From positions 1 to 64,000 of the forward strand of contig CAMAWD010000022.1 of assembly GCA_945861785.1 (NCBI GenBank): a DNA stretch of 64,000 nucleotides, written 5' to 3'. Shown piece after piece: positions 1 to 8,739 of the stretch (its first letter is position 1; every line of letters starts with the position of its first letter). The translations under genes were made by a program, and so were the position numbers. Source of the stretch: Rhodoferax sp. OV413 (GTDB lineage: Bacteria; Pseudomonadota; Gammaproteobacteria; Burkholderiales; Burkholderiaceae_C). Below the pieces are notes generated by a model, which worked only from the letters and a program-made list of their open reading frames with translations, searched no databases and was not told the origin of the DNA.

Positions 1-142
1 GACCCAATGCAGTGCCGCCGCACAGCTTTACATGCGCCATCAGTGCTTCCTCGACAAACGGGAGGACGAGCCCCGCAGCGAGATCCTGAGCGCCGCTCAT
101 CGCTTGAAACCGGAGTGCAAACTCATGGTCTGTCATATATGA
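1..142. other. Unassigned left-edge sequence
   Basis: Both strands have an open frame to the window edge. On the + strand a frame from position 2 reads about 46 residues and stops at the TGA at 140-142. The - strand is also open across 1-130. I recognise neither translation. The + frame is the same frame as the Bug-receptor remnant that follows the stop, but the residues before the stop do not look like that family. It may be the end of a gene cut by the window or more decayed sequence. Confidence 0.25.
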
Positions 143-529
143 CACTGTACCACTCAACACTTCGCAGAACTGGTGCGACACGCGCGCGCGAACCCCGGCA
201 AGTTCAAGGCGCTGGGCGTGACCGTGGAAGACCGGATCACGGCGCTTCCCGATGTGCCTGCGCTGTCGGACGCACCGGAACTCAAGGGCTTCCATGTCAC
301 CACCTCGATCGGCCTGTTCGTGCCGGCCAACACCCCCACCGCCATCACGGAGCGTTTGAACAAGGAACTCAACGACATCCTCGCATCGCCCGACCTGCGC
401 AAGACATTCGAAGACCAGGCGGCCCGGGTCGGCAAGGGGTCCGGAGCGGAATTCACGCTGCACAGCAAGGATGTTTTCCAGCATCTGGCCGGGAGTCAGG
501 GCCAGATCAGCACTCTTGAAACCAGCTGA
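143..529 (+). pseudogene. Internally deleted Bug-family (TctC-like) receptor remnant
   Basis: Bug/TctC proteins are periplasmic solute receptors of about 320-330 residues. This frame keeps the inter-domain stretch FAELVRHARANPGKF (a motif normally near the middle of the N-terminal half) and then passes directly into KALGVTVEDRITALPDVPAL, which belongs to the C-terminal half. The usual C-terminal tail follows to a TGA at 527-529. There is no signal peptide and no intact N-lobe, and an in-frame stop at 140-142 closes the frame upstream. The join falls at a 'PGKF/KALG' position where both parts of the family carry a G-K-L/F motif, so a short-homology deletion is plausible. Not expected to be functional. 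Confidence 0.75.
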
Positions 530-673
530 CTCCAACGCGGCTGCCCCGCCTGGCCGCTGGCTGTCATCGCCCAGCAGGGCGTTGATGTTGTCGATGAGTT
601 TCCTGCGTGTTGGTCGGCGCGCCGGTGGTCATCTTAACCACAGGCCAGGCGAACAAAGCGCGTGCTACGACAG

Positions 674-1087
674 TTACCAAACCTCCAACTTCAATCGTTG
701 GTTCACGCCTGTGGGCACCTGCGCAAACGCCTTGTCACGACTGACCAGAGTGACATCCACAGCTACGGCGTGGGCGGCGATCATCATGTCAAAGTCGCTG
801 AGCTTGATGCCTTGGGCTTCCAGCGTCGCGCAAAACTCGCCGTAACACGTGGCTACCTGCTCATCCCAAGGCAGCACATCCATACGGAGCAGCACTTGCG
901 TCAGGGCATTTCGCAAGCGAGCGGGTTGCCCTTTGCGGTGCAAGCCGTACTCCAACTCTGCAAGGGTCACGCTGGACATTACCGCTTGCCCCACGGGCAC
1001 CTTGGTCAGGTGCGCGAGCAATTCGGCATCCCGTCCTTGCATGATGTGGCTGACCACGTTGGTGTCGAGCATGTAGCGCTGGCTCAT
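674..1087 (-). CDS. vapC: VapC-like PIN-domain toxin ribonuclease
   Basis: 137-residue PIN-domain protein of normal VapC length. It opens with MLDTNVVSH, which carries the first acidic metal ligand (D8). It has the middle T-L-A-E-LEYG motif with the conserved Glu, and a C-terminal [11 protein letters not shown] segment with the last acidic cluster. VapC toxins are Mg2+-dependent RNases that cut tRNA or rRNA and are held inactive by the VapB partner. Its start overlaps the last codons of the upstream antitoxin by 4 bases (ATGA type), so the two are translationally coupled. The family call is firm; the RNA target cannot be told from sequence. Confidence 0.92.
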   Translation of the reverse strand: MSQRYMLDTNVVSHIMQGRDAELLAHLTKVPVGQAVMSSVTLAELEYGLHRKGQPARLRNALTQVLLRMDVLPWDEQVATCYGEFCATLEAQGIKLSDFDMMIAAHAVAVDVTLVSRDKAFAQVPTGVNQRLKLEVW

Positions 1088-1335
1088 TCCTCGAAGCCCT
1101 CAAAGGGGTCGCGCCGTGTGCGGGTTTGGCGGCGTTCAACAACCAAGTCTTCTTCCTTGTTGTGTGCCACTGCGTCGAGCAAACCTTGCCAATCGGTAGG
1201 CTTGCGCGACAGCACCACATCACCCGTGACGGGGTCTTGGCGAATGAAAACTTCTGCAACATCAAAGCGAAACTCCAATGGCAAGCGCACCGCCTGGCTA
1301 CGGCCGGTGGCAAATATTTTGGCAGTTTGCTGCAT
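1084..1335 (-). CDS. vapB: VapB-like AbrB/MazE-fold antitoxin
   Basis: 83-residue protein. Residues 3-45 form a swapped-hairpin AbrB/SpoVT-type DNA-binding region ([20 protein letters not shown], the motif typical of VapB). An acidic/basic tail to the C-terminus would wrap the PIN toxin. The stop overlaps the vapC start. Such antitoxins repress their own operon with the toxin as co-repressor; a candidate operator lies just upstream at 1356-1374. Complete and apparently intact. Confidence 0.9.
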   Translation of the reverse strand: MQQTAKIFATGRSQAVRLPLEFRFDVAEVFIRQDPVTGDVVLSRKPTDWQGLLDAVAHNKEEDLVVERRQTRTRRDPFEGFEE

Positions 1336-1355
1336 TTTGAGCCTCTTGTGATTGA

Positions 1356-1374
1356 ATGATATATCTCATGATAT
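1356..1374 (-). promoter_or_regulatory. Candidate vapBC operator
   Basis: Twenty bases upstream of the vapB ATG, an AT-rich patch in otherwise GC-rich DNA holds ATATC-TCAT-GATAT (1361-1374), a 5-bp inverted repeat with 4-nt spacer. It also holds a direct repeat ATGATAT at 1356-1362 and 1368-1374. Position and symmetry suit autoregulation by the VapBC complex. No -10/-35 pair can be called with certainty. Confidence 0.35.
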
Positions 1375-1550
1375 GTACCCACTCCATGGCTGTCAACAAC
1401 ATCGGATCCACGGGCGCAATCTCGGGCCCTTCCCCTTTTCTTGTTCCGTCCGATGGCGTTTGAAACTTCTGTTCCCGGGTCGTTGTGGGCGCGGCGAGCG
1501 GGGTGCTGTGCTGCGAGAAGAGCTGGTGGCGCTGAGGCGAGCCGGGCAGT

Positions 1551-2582
1551 TCAGGGCCGCGGCGACCGCGGCGGTCCGATGGATTGTGTTGCCACGAGTT
1601 TGGCCTCCAGCGTTATGCGTTTGGGTCGCAGACCCGGCGTACGGGTACGCGCGAGCAGCCTGTTCCATGCCTCGAGCGCAATGCGTTGGGTCGGATGCCG
1701 TACCACGGAGAGCGGCGGACTGAGGATGGGCGCCCACACGGGTTCGTCGAAGGCCAGCAGAGTCACATCGTCGGGCCACCGAACTTTCAGCTTCTGCAGG
1801 ACCTGCACCAACGACAACGCCACCATGCTGTTGCTGGCGACGATGGCGGTAGGTGCCTGGCGGCTGGCCATGATGTCCGCGACCTGTTGTTCAAAAACCG
1901 CTTCATCCGGGTCGCGTTGCACCACGGCGGCCGAGACCTTGTGTTTGGACTGCTCGCCGGCTTCGAGGTAGCCCTTGATCCGGAGCTGGGTGGTTGGCAG
2001 CCGTGTGTCCCGTACCAGGTACAACAGCTTTCGATGCCCCAGGCCGATCAGGTGCGCGGTGGCTTCGCGCATGGCCTTGCGGTCATCGATGGCCACGGAG
2101 TCAAAGCGCTTGTCGCTGCTGACCCGGTCCACGATGACCGCGGGTGTGCCACGCAAGGCGAGCAGGTCAAGGGTTGCGCTGCCGTCGTAGGTGGGTATGA
2201 GGATCAGGCCGTCGATATTGCGCCCCAGCAACGCTTCGACCCGGCTCAGCTCGAGCGCCGGATCGCCACGGCTCAGCACTTGTATGACGGCGTAACCCTC
2301 ATTGGCGGCGAATTCTTCGAAGTACTCCAGCAGGGCCGCAAAGTAGGCACTGGTCGTCAACGGCGTGCACAAGCCGATGACACGCGACTGCTGGCGGCGC
2401 AGGCTCTGGGCAACCCCGTTGGGCAGGAAGCCCAGCTCGCGCATCGCAGCCTGTACGCGCTCACGACGCGCCGCGCTCACATTGCCTCGGCCATTGAGCA
2501 CATTGGACACGGTGCCCACAGAAACCTCTGCGCGTTCAGCGACGTCCAGTACGGTCGGGTTTCTGACTGACTTGGTGCTCAT
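1551..2582 (-). CDS. LacI-family transcriptional regulator
   Basis: 343 residues, normal LacI/GalR length. The N-terminal helix-turn-helix at about residues 10-31 (TVLDVAERAEVSVGTVSNVLNG) is followed by the hinge helix with LPNGVAQSLRRQ and a periplasmic-binding-protein-like effector domain from about residue 65. A GGATGAGA ribosome site precedes the ATG. It is divergent from the dehydratase/ABC operon at 2837, and a perfect LacI-type palindrome sits in the gap, so it probably represses that operon until a sugar or sugar-acid inducer binds. The inducer is inferred only from the neighbours. The extreme C-terminus (PPRSPRP) is not conserved family sequence. Confidence 0.93.
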   Translation of the reverse strand: MSTKSVRNPTVLDVAERAEVSVGTVSNVLNGRGNVSAARRERVQAAMRELGFLPNGVAQSLRRQQSRVIGLCTPLTTSAYFAALLEYFEEFAANEGYAVIQVLSRGDPALELSRVEALLGRNIDGLILIPTYDGSATLDLLALRGTPAVIVDRVSSDKRFDSVAIDDRKAMREATAHLIGLGHRKLLYLVRDTRLPTTQLRIKGYLEAGEQSKHKVSAAVVQRDPDEAVFEQQVADIMASRQAPTAIVASNSMVALSLVQVLQKLKVRWPDDVTLLAFDEPVWAPILSPPLSVVRHPTQRIALEAWNRLLARTRTPGLRPKRITLEAKLVATQSIGPPRSPRP

Positions 2583-2764
2583 CCGATCACTTTCTCATCC
2601 CATGGCGTTGCGGTGCCGGGGCAGGTGCTGCAGTACCCGACCATCGAACCTCGCGTAGCGGACGTTATCACGGCCGCAGAGCGATCGATGCTCGCCAGGC
2701 AGTCTTTTCGCTCCAACTGCAGGGCAGTGAATGGCGGCTTTGGAAAAAGGCGCTGGAAAAGCTA

Positions 2765-2778
2765 TTGAAACGTTTCAA
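2765..2778. promoter_or_regulatory. LacI-family operator palindrome
   Basis: TTGAAACGTTTCAA is a perfect 14-bp inverted repeat with the central CG pair characteristic of LacI/GalR operators. It lies 59 bp before the dehydratase ATG and 182 bp before the LacI-family start, in the only gap between the divergent genes. It is very likely the binding site of the neighbouring regulator. Its position would block transcription of the + strand operon. Confidence 0.75.
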
Positions 2779-2836
2779 AATCTGGTCTAGACTAGTGCCC
2801 AGCCAAGTATTCCGGCGGCGCCACCGCACAGCAAAC

Positions 2837-3970
2837 ATGAAAATAACCAAGATCGAGACATTCACCTACTGGGTGGACTGGTGCAACTGGATGCTGGTGC
2901 GCATCTCTACGGACGAAGGGCTGTGCGGCTGGGGCGAGGCGTCCCTGCACGGTGCCATCGAGTCGGTGGAGACGGCCATCCGCGAATACGCGCCGCATCT
3001 GGTGGGTCACGACCCGGCCGGGCCAGAGCAGCATTGGCACCGCCTGTACAACGCCTGGCGCTGGCGCGGTGGCGCAGTGTTCTCGACTGCGCTGTCGGCC
3101 ATCGACATCGCGCTGTGGGATCTGGAGGGCAAGCGCCTGGGGGTTCCTGTCGCGCGGCTGTTGGGAGGGCCGTTTCGCACCCGCATGCGCGGATACGCCA
3201 GCCATTGGCTCAGCGGCGACAAGACGCCGGAGAATGCATTCGCAGGAGCTCGCGAGGCGGCGGCAAGGGGTTTTACCGCCTTCAAGTGCAGTCCGTTCAC
3301 GCGTGAGGGCTTGCACGCCAATGAGGCGGGCGAGATCCGCCGCGCCGCCGCCATGATGGAGGCGGCCCGGGAAGGCCTGGGGCCCGATGGTGAAATCTTC
3401 ATCGAGTGCAGTGAGCTGTTTTCTCTGCGCTCTGCCATCCTGCTCGACGAAGCGCTGCACCCCTATCGGCCGGGTTGGTTCGAGGAGCCCATTCCCTTCG
3501 AAAACGCCAAGTCGATGGCCCTGCTGCAACGCGAGATCCGGACTCCGATTGCCACGGGGGAGCGGTTGCTGTCCCGCCACGAGTACCGGGAGCTTCTGGA
3601 GAATGGCGGTTGTCGCATCATTCAGCCCGACATCATGCACGCCGGGGGGTTTACCGAGGTGCGCAAGATCGCCTCGATGGCCGACATGTACACCGTTCCG
3701 GTTGCGCCGCACAACCCGGGCGGCCCGATTTGCACGGCTGCCTCGATGCACCTGGCGGCCGCAATACCGAACTTCCTGATTCTTGAGCAGATGGAGCCGC
3801 AGCGCGCGTTCCGCGACAAGGCGTCCACGCCACCCATCCGGTACGAGGATGGGTGTTTCCTGCTGCCCGAAGGGCCTGGCCTGGGTATCGAGCCCAACCT
3901 CGAGGTCTTGAAGGAGATGACATTTCGCCCCCAGCCGAAGAACGAGCGGCAGGGTGCGCTGTACCGCTGA
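2837..3970 (+). CDS. Mandelate racemase/muconate lactonizing (enolase-superfamily) sugar-acid dehydratase
   Basis: 377 residues from the ATG at 2837; an upstream in-frame start would place the LacI operator inside the gene. It has the enolase-superfamily capping domain (MKITKIETFTYWVDW...) and a TIM barrel with an EEP motif near residue 216, a Q-P-D-I-M-H-A-G-G strand, and APHNPGGP near residue 290, which carries the general-base His. This pattern resembles D-galactonate dehydratase (DgoD) and related acid-sugar dehydratases, which remove water from aldonates to give 2-keto-3-deoxy acids in the cytoplasm. It is first in a run with a sugar-type ABC transporter, consistent with uptake and dehydration of one substrate. 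The exact sugar acid is unknown. Confidence 0.85.
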   Translation: MKITKIETFTYWVDWCNWMLVRISTDEGLCGWGEASLHGAIESVETAIREYAPHLVGHDPAGPEQHWHRLYNAWRWRGGAVFSTALSAIDIALWDLEGKRLGVPVARLLGGPFRTRMRGYASHWLSGDKTPENAFAGAREAAARGFTAFKCSPFTREGLHANEAGEIRRAAAMMEAAREGLGPDGEIFIECSELFSLRSAILLDEALHPYRPGWFEEPIPFENAKSMALLQREIRTPIATGERLLSRHEYRELLENGGCRIIQPDIMHAGGFTEVRKIASMADMYTVPVAPHNPGGPICTAASMHLAAAIPNFLILEQMEPQRAFRDKASTPPIRYEDGCFLLPEGPGLGIEPNLEVLKEMTFRPQPKNERQGALYR

Positions 3971-3994
3971 CCACACCACGAAGGAGACACGACC

Positions 3995-5263
3995 ATGCGT
4001 ATGACCAGGACTTCTGCGGCGCTCGCCGCCGCCGCGCTTTGCGCCACCTTGGGGAGCGCCATCGCCCAGCAGCCCATCGTGCTGCAGTGGCAAACCGCCA
4101 ACCTGACCGAGAAACAGTACGAGCCCATCTGGAAGGCCACCATCGCCGAGTTCGAGGCCGCCAATCCGGGCATCAAGATCGAGCCGGTGCTGGTTGCGCG
4201 CAAGGACCACTGGACGAAATTCGTTGCCGCCGCATTGGCCAAGCAGGCGCCGTGCATCGTGGGCGTCGATGTGGCCACTGCCGCGTACAACGGGTACCTG
4301 ATGCCGCTCGACAAATTCATGCAGGCGGAGCCAGCAGCCTTCAAAGGCGCCTGGAGCCCGGACATTCTCAGCGCTGCCAAGTGGAAGGGCCAGCTCTATG
4401 GTCTGCCAATCTGGGGCGGTACCTACGCAGAGATCTACAACCGGGATCTGGTGACCAAGGCGGGGCTCGACCCAGCCAATCCTCCCAAGACCTGGGCGGA
4501 TTACCTGGCCTGGAGCAAGAAGCTCACCGCAGACGGGGTGTGGGCCACTGCGGTGCTCGGCGGCAAGACCGATACGACGACGCGCGTGCTGCTCACCTGG
4601 ATCTGGTCCAACGGTGGCGAAGCCTTCAATGCCGATATGACCGAGGCGACTTTTGCCAAGAATGCCAAGAGCCTGGAGGCCATCAAGTTCTACCTGGGGC
4701 TGGCCGGCAAGCAGGGGCTTGCGGCGCCTGCGCCAACAACAACCAATTACCTGGAGCAGACCAATCTTTTCGCCCAGGGCAAGATCGCGACGATGCGCAA
4801 TGCCTACTGGGCGGTTGCCAAGGTGAACGAAGACAACCCGGCCATGAAGGGCAAGGTGTTCGCCGCGCCCATTCCTTCCAACGTGCCCAATACGCCGACG
4901 ATGGCGACCATGACCGCATCCAGCATCTCGGCCAGCTGTGCGCACCCGGACGCGGCCTGGAAGTTCATCAAGTTCGATGCCGACAAGAAGTGGTCCATCG
5001 AGCGTGCCAAGGTGGCCAACTGGATGCCGCTGCGCAACGACCTGGCCAATGACCCGCAGGTCAAGGCCGATCCCATGCTGGCCCAGTTCGTACAGATTGG
5101 CACGCGTGCGCGCAGTTATCCGCTGCCGTCCCCCATCTGGGCCGAGATCGCGGCGGGCGACATCGTGGATGCGGTTCAGCGCGCCTTGCTGCAGCCCGAG
5201 AAGACCGACGAGATCTTTCGCGAGCTCGATGCCAAGCTGACCAAGAAGCTGCGTGATGTCTGA
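3995..5263 (+). CDS. Sugar-type ABC transporter substrate-binding protein (family 1)
   Basis: 422 residues. A signal peptide at 1-24 (basic start, Ala-rich core, AIA|QQ cleavage) leads into a family-1 extracellular solute-binding fold (VLQWQTANLTEKQYEP..., NPGIKIEPV, LYGLPIWGGTYAEIYN). A strong GAAGGAGA site precedes the ATG. It would deliver a carbohydrate or related polyol to the permease pair encoded next. A 69-bp gap with a stem-loop separates it from the permeases, a common way to make the binding protein in excess. The substrate is probably the dehydratase's sugar acid or its precursor, by context only. Confidence 0.9.
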   Translation: MRMTRTSAALAAAALCATLGSAIAQQPIVLQWQTANLTEKQYEPIWKATIAEFEAANPGIKIEPVLVARKDHWTKFVAAALAKQAPCIVGVDVATAAYNGYLMPLDKFMQAEPAAFKGAWSPDILSAAKWKGQLYGLPIWGGTYAEIYNRDLVTKAGLDPANPPKTWADYLAWSKKLTADGVWATAVLGGKTDTTTRVLLTWIWSNGGEAFNADMTEATFAKNAKSLEAIKFYLGLAGKQGLAAPAPTTTNYLEQTNLFAQGKIATMRNAYWAVAKVNEDNPAMKGKVFAAPIPSNVPNTPTMATMTASSISASCAHPDAAWKFIKFDADKKWSIERAKVANWMPLRNDLANDPQVKADPMLAQFVQIGTRARSYPLPSPIWAEIAAGDIVDAVQRALLQPEKTDEIFRELDAKLTKKLRDV

Positions 5264-5270
5264 GTGCGCC

Positions 5271-5297
5271 GATCTGGTCACCGCATGTGAGCAGATC
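5271..5297 (+). terminator. Intercistronic stem-loop after the binding-protein gene
   Basis: Seven bases after the binding-protein stop, GATCTG (5271-5276) pairs with CAGATC (5292-5297), and TCAC (5278-5281) pairs with GTGA (5287-5290), leaving a 5-nt loop and one G/G mismatch. There is no U-run, so it is more likely an mRNA-stabilising or attenuating hairpin than a full terminator. It would raise binding-protein output over permease output. Confidence 0.45.
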
Positions 5298-5332
5298 ATG
5301 GTTGGGGGTCGCTGGTCGGCAGAGGATCTTTG

Positions 5333-6214
5333 ATGCGCCAATGGCAACGACGCCGGCTCGTGGGTTATGCGTTCGTCGGGCCGGTGTTCCTGTTCCTTTG
5401 CGCGGTGGTCGTTTTCCCTCTGGCCCACGCGTTCTGGATCAGCTTGCACCGCACGCGCGGGCTTGCGACCACGTTCGCCGGCACCAGCAACTACCAACGG
5501 GCGCTGACGGACGATGCATTCTGGCACTCGCTGGGTGTCTCGGTGCAGTTCACGGGGGCCTGCGTCATCTTGCACATGCTGATCGGCCTGTGCCTTGCGC
5601 TGCTGCTCAACGAGATCCGATTCGCCAAAACGGCGCTGCGGGTCGCGTTCCTGACGCCGTGGATGGTGGCCCCCGCGGTGGGTGCGACCATCTGGTTGTG
5701 GCTCCTGGAGCCACAGTTCGGCGTCGTCAACTACCTGCTGGTCTCCAACGGCGTCATCGACGCGCCACTGGCCTGGCTGGGTACACCGGCATTGGCTTTC
5801 ATGTCGGTGGTCGCCGTCGACGTATGGCGCGGCGTGCCGTTCGTGATGCTGCTGATCCTGGCCGGCCTGCAGACCATCCCCCGTGACCAGTATGAGGCCG
5901 CAGCCATGGACGGAGCAGGTGCATGGCAGCGGTTTTGCCACATCACCCTGCCCAACCTGCGTTACCTGCTCGTGGTGGCCTCCACCCTGGACATCATCAA
6001 CACGATCCGGCATTACGACATCATCGGCGTGATGACGGCTGGCGGTCCTGCGGGGGCGACCGAGGTACTGCCAGTGCTTCTGTACAACACCGCATTCCGT
6101 GGCAATCGGTTCGGGGAGGCGGCAGCCATCGGGGTACTGCTGTTGCTCCTCGTGCTCGCGTTCGCGATCTTCCACATCCGGCTGACCAAGCCCGAGCAGG
6201 GGAGCGCGCCATGA
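5333..6214 (+). CDS. ABC sugar transporter inner-membrane permease (MalF/UgpA type)
   Basis: 293 residues from the ATG at 5333, preceded by AGAGGA; a TTG three bases earlier is in frame but less likely. It is a hydrophobic protein with about six membrane segments, starting with GYAFVGPVFLFLCAVVVF. The cytoplasmic EAA loop (EAAAMDGAGAWQRFCHITLP, about residues 187-206) docks on the ATPase. The stop overlaps the next permease start (ATGA). It forms a heterodimeric channel with the downstream permease. Confidence 0.92.
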   Translation: MRQWQRRRLVGYAFVGPVFLFLCAVVVFPLAHAFWISLHRTRGLATTFAGTSNYQRALTDDAFWHSLGVSVQFTGACVILHMLIGLCLALLLNEIRFAKTALRVAFLTPWMVAPAVGATIWLWLLEPQFGVVNYLLVSNGVIDAPLAWLGTPALAFMSVVAVDVWRGVPFVMLLILAGLQTIPRDQYEAAAMDGAGAWQRFCHITLPNLRYLLVVASTLDIINTIRHYDIIGVMTAGGPAGATEVLPVLLYNTAFRGNRFGEAAAIGVLLLLLVLAFAIFHIRLTKPEQGSAP

Positions 6215-7044
6215 TCCAACGCTCACCCTATATTGACGGTGCGCGCTGGGCGCTGGTGCTGGTGGCGCTGGTCATGGTGCTGTTTCCCTTCTATTGGATG
6301 ATCAACACGTCGCTCAAGCCGGCGTCCGAGATCTTCCTCTCACCGCCGACCTTCTTCTCCTCCAACTGGTCGCTGGACGCCTACGTCACGGTGCTGATCG
6401 AGCGACCCTTTGCCCGGTATTTCCTGAACAGCCTGGCCGTCACGCTGGGTACGACCGTGCTGTCAGTGACGTTGGCGGCCTTTGCCGCCTATGGCTTCAC
6501 GCGGTTCTTTCCGCGCGGCGCGACACCGTTCATCGTGTTCCTGCTGTTCACCAAGATGCTGCCGGAGACGCTGCTCATCATTCCGTACTTCCAGTTGATG
6601 TCGTCGGTGGGCCTGCTCAACTCTTACCTCGCGCTGATCCTGGCCTATTCGTCGTTTGCGTTGCCGTTCTCGGTCTGGATGCTCATAGGATTTTTCCGCT
6701 CGATTCCGCGCGACATCGACGAAGCGGCAACGATCGACGGCGCCTCTTACCTGCAGACCTTCTTCCTGGTGATCCTTCCGCTGGCCCGGCCGGGCCTGGT
6801 GGCGGTGGCGCTGTTCACGTTCCTGATCGCCTGGAATTCCTATCTCTGGGCCCTGGTGCTGACCACCGACGCGTCCATGCATGTTCTGTCCGTGGGCGTG
6901 GCCAACATGGTGGGCGAGTACCGCGTGCAGTGGAACGAACTGATGGCGGCGGCCGTGATCGCGGCAGTGCCCGTCATGCTGCTGTTCTCGTTGCTTGAGA
7001 AGCATCTGGTCAATGCCATCACCTCTGGCGCCGTCAAGGGCTGA
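6211..7044 (+). CDS. ABC sugar transporter inner-membrane permease (MalG/UgpE type)
   Basis: 277 residues, with the ATG inside the last codons of the upstream permease. It has about six membrane segments and the EAA loop DEAATIDGASYLQTFFLVIL at about residues 169-188. VLFPFYWMINTSLKP near the start and the C-terminal VNAITSGAVKG are typical of the MalG/carbohydrate ABC transporter 2 group. It should partner the 5333 permease. The ATPase gene expected next is broken, so the transporter needs a shared ATPase to work. Confidence 0.92.
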   Translation: MIQRSPYIDGARWALVLVALVMVLFPFYWMINTSLKPASEIFLSPPTFFSSNWSLDAYVTVLIERPFARYFLNSLAVTLGTTVLSVTLAAFAAYGFTRFFPRGATPFIVFLLFTKMLPETLLIIPYFQLMSSVGLLNSYLALILAYSSFALPFSVWMLIGFFRSIPRDIDEAATIDGASYLQTFFLVILPLARPGLVAVALFTFLIAWNSYLWALVLTTDASMHVLSVGVANMVGEYRVQWNELMAAAVIAAVPVMLLFSLLEKHLVNAITSGAVKG

Positions 7045-7094
7045 GAGCTCCTCCAGCTCTGCCGGCAGCACATCGCATTTCAAGGACCTATTCC

Positions 7095-7364
7095 GTGGCT
7101 TCCATCCGATTCGACAAGATTGAAAAGAACTTTGGCAAGACGAAAGTCATCCACTCCCTCGGTTTTGATATCGCAGATGGCGAGTTTGTGGTGCTGGAAC
7201 CTACCGGTGCCGAGACCGAGGTGGTGCTCGACACCGGTGGTCAGAGCCTGGTTGCGGTGCATCCGGGGCGAATCGGCGTCACGCCGAATGCCTTGGTCGG
7301 TGTCGGCGCAAAGGCTGCGGGTGGTCACGTATTCGACAAGCGCAGTGGCAAGCGGCTCAATTGA
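7095..7364 (+). pseudogene. Internally deleted ABC ATPase (UgpC/MalK-like)
   Basis: The GTG-started frame of 89 codons begins as a sugar-ABC ATPase (ASIRFDKIEKNFGKTKVIHS ... DGEFVVL). It then jumps straight into the C-terminal regulatory domain of the same family (EPTGAETEVVLDTGGQ..., ending HVFDKRSGKRLN). Walker A, Q-loop, signature and Walker B are all gone; the family is about 350-370 residues. The join is in frame at VVL/EPTG, where the full gene would carry similar codons at both sites. It is in the right place for the ATPase of the upstream permeases but cannot hydrolyse ATP. Confidence 0.88.
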
Positions 7365-7558
7365 CGAAGCCAGCGCGATCGGTGCGCAGCGCCTGGTGAC
7401 ACAAAGCTCAAAATCGACCCCCTGCGCTTGTGTCAGCGTTTGGCTGACATGCGGTGTCCGTGCTGGATGTCAATGTGCAACCATCCGCTTTGTGCCAGTG
7501 GTTTCCCTGACGAACTGAAGTTGGCCTGAGGGCACCTTCGGATGGCACCGCCACTCAC
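7365..7558. other. Intergenic gap between convergent units
   Basis: 194 bp between the ATPase remnant (+) and the dehydrogenase gene (-). I see no gene-like frame, no clear terminator hairpin and no repeat. Confidence 0.4.
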
Positions 7559-8737
7559 TTACCAACCGTCTGGCACGGCCACCTGATGCTGGAGCAGCAC
7601 ATCCTGCCCGGAGGCGGAGGAAGCGATCGCAGCATCGCAAACCTCCAGGTTGGCCAGGCCCCACGCAGCTTCATGCAAGGGTGCCTTCTTCCCGGCAATC
7701 GCGTCATGCAGTTCGCACAGAACCAGATCCCGCGGGCTCAGGTCGGCTGACAGGGGGATCTCGGTCATTCCTTCGTCCGTGTAGACAAGCAGGCCACCAG
7801 AGGACTGGCGGATCTCGCCCCGCTCACAACTCACCAGCGTCAGGCCAAAGAACGGCTGGAAAGGTGCCTTGTCGAAATTGGCTTTCCTTGCCCGCTCTTG
7901 CTTCGCACGGATCACATCCGCTGGCGACTTGGTGGCAGAAACTGCGGGTCGGGGCCCATACTGGCTCGGTTGCCTGAATCCCGACTCCGTGATGTCGAAA
8001 CACAGGTCGGAGCTGGCAAAGGCACCGTAGCCGTTGTAGACGGCGCACGCAGCGGCACCATCCTCGAAATCCAGGAAGACCATGTGCGCGCCCAACCCCG
8101 GCCTGGTCGGGTTCCAGTCGAAAGTGCGTGCACGTATGCTTTTTACCAATCCACCACACAGCGTTCGAATGATGTCGAACTGGTGCGCACCCTGGCGATA
8201 CGTCACCCCCCCACCCAAGGCAGTGTCGAGTTCGTCATCACGGCGCGGACGCAGCATCCAGTCCGTATAGCAGGAGCTGTTGACCATGCGCACCCGCCCC
8301 AGCGAGCCGCCGGCAATCAAGCGCCGCATTTCCTGAACGGGCCTGTCGTAGCCGTGTGAATGCCCCACGAGAAAAACACGCCCGGACGTCTTTGCGGCAG
8401 CAACCATTGCGCGCGCATGCGCGACATTGACTGCCATCGGCTTTTCCACCAGCACGTGCTTGCCGGCCTCCAGAGCCTGCAAGACGTGTTCCTCGTGCAG
8501 GACGGTCGGTGTGGCGATGTACACCGCATCCAGACCCTGGTGCGCAAGCATCTCTGACAGCGACGCATAGGCGGTTGCGCCCAGCTCAGCCGCAATTTCG
8601 CTGCGAATGTGAGCGGCTGGCTCCGCCAGGGCCGCCAATTCAAAACCGGGATGCGACCGGATCGCGGGGATGAAAGATCTTCCGGCCGTGCCAAACCCGG
8701 CAATACCGATACGCACCAGCGGAGTATCGGAATGCAT
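7559..8737 (-). CDS. Gfo/Idh/MocA-family dehydrogenase (phthalate dihydrodiol dehydrogenase-like)
   Basis: 392 residues from the ATG at 8737, 2 bp after the upstream ATPase stop; a longer frame would reach into that gene. It has a Rossmann NAD(P) site GIAGFGTAGRS at the start, EKPMAVNVAHA (the conserved E-K-P), and the catalytic-domain run YTDWMLRPRRDDELD with GAHQFDIIRTLCGG. That run is also typical of Pht4/OphB-type phthalate 4,5-cis-dihydrodiol dehydrogenases. As last gene of a six-gene operon that starts with a Rieske oxygenase, its likely job is to re-aromatise a cis-dihydrodiol. A sugar substrate cannot be excluded. Confidence 0.85.
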   Translation of the reverse strand: MHSDTPLVRIGIAGFGTAGRSFIPAIRSHPGFELAALAEPAAHIRSEIAAELGATAYASLSEMLAHQGLDAVYIATPTVLHEEHVLQALEAGKHVLVEKPMAVNVAHARAMVAAAKTSGRVFLVGHSHGYDRPVQEMRRLIAGGSLGRVRMVNSSCYTDWMLRPRRDDELDTALGGGVTYRQGAHQFDIIRTLCGGLVKSIRARTFDWNPTRPGLGAHMVFLDFEDGAAACAVYNGYGAFASSDLCFDITESGFRQPSQYGPRPAVSATKSPADVIRAKQERARKANFDKAPFQPFFGLTLVSCERGEIRQSSGGLLVYTDEGMTEIPLSADLSPRDLVLCELHDAIAGKKAPLHEAAWGLANLEVCDAAIASSASGQDVLLQHQVAVPDGW

Positions 8738-8739
8738 GT

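Noticed and set aside
674-1335. vapBC as part of a defence island
   Set aside because: No other defence gene is nearby; a single toxin-antitoxin pair near remnants is ordinary.
2792-6226. 1144-residue open frame on the - strand
   Set aside because: It is the antisense of the dehydratase, binding-protein and permease genes, with low-complexity His/Arg/Gly-rich translation and no family motif. Long antisense frames are expected in GC-rich DNA.
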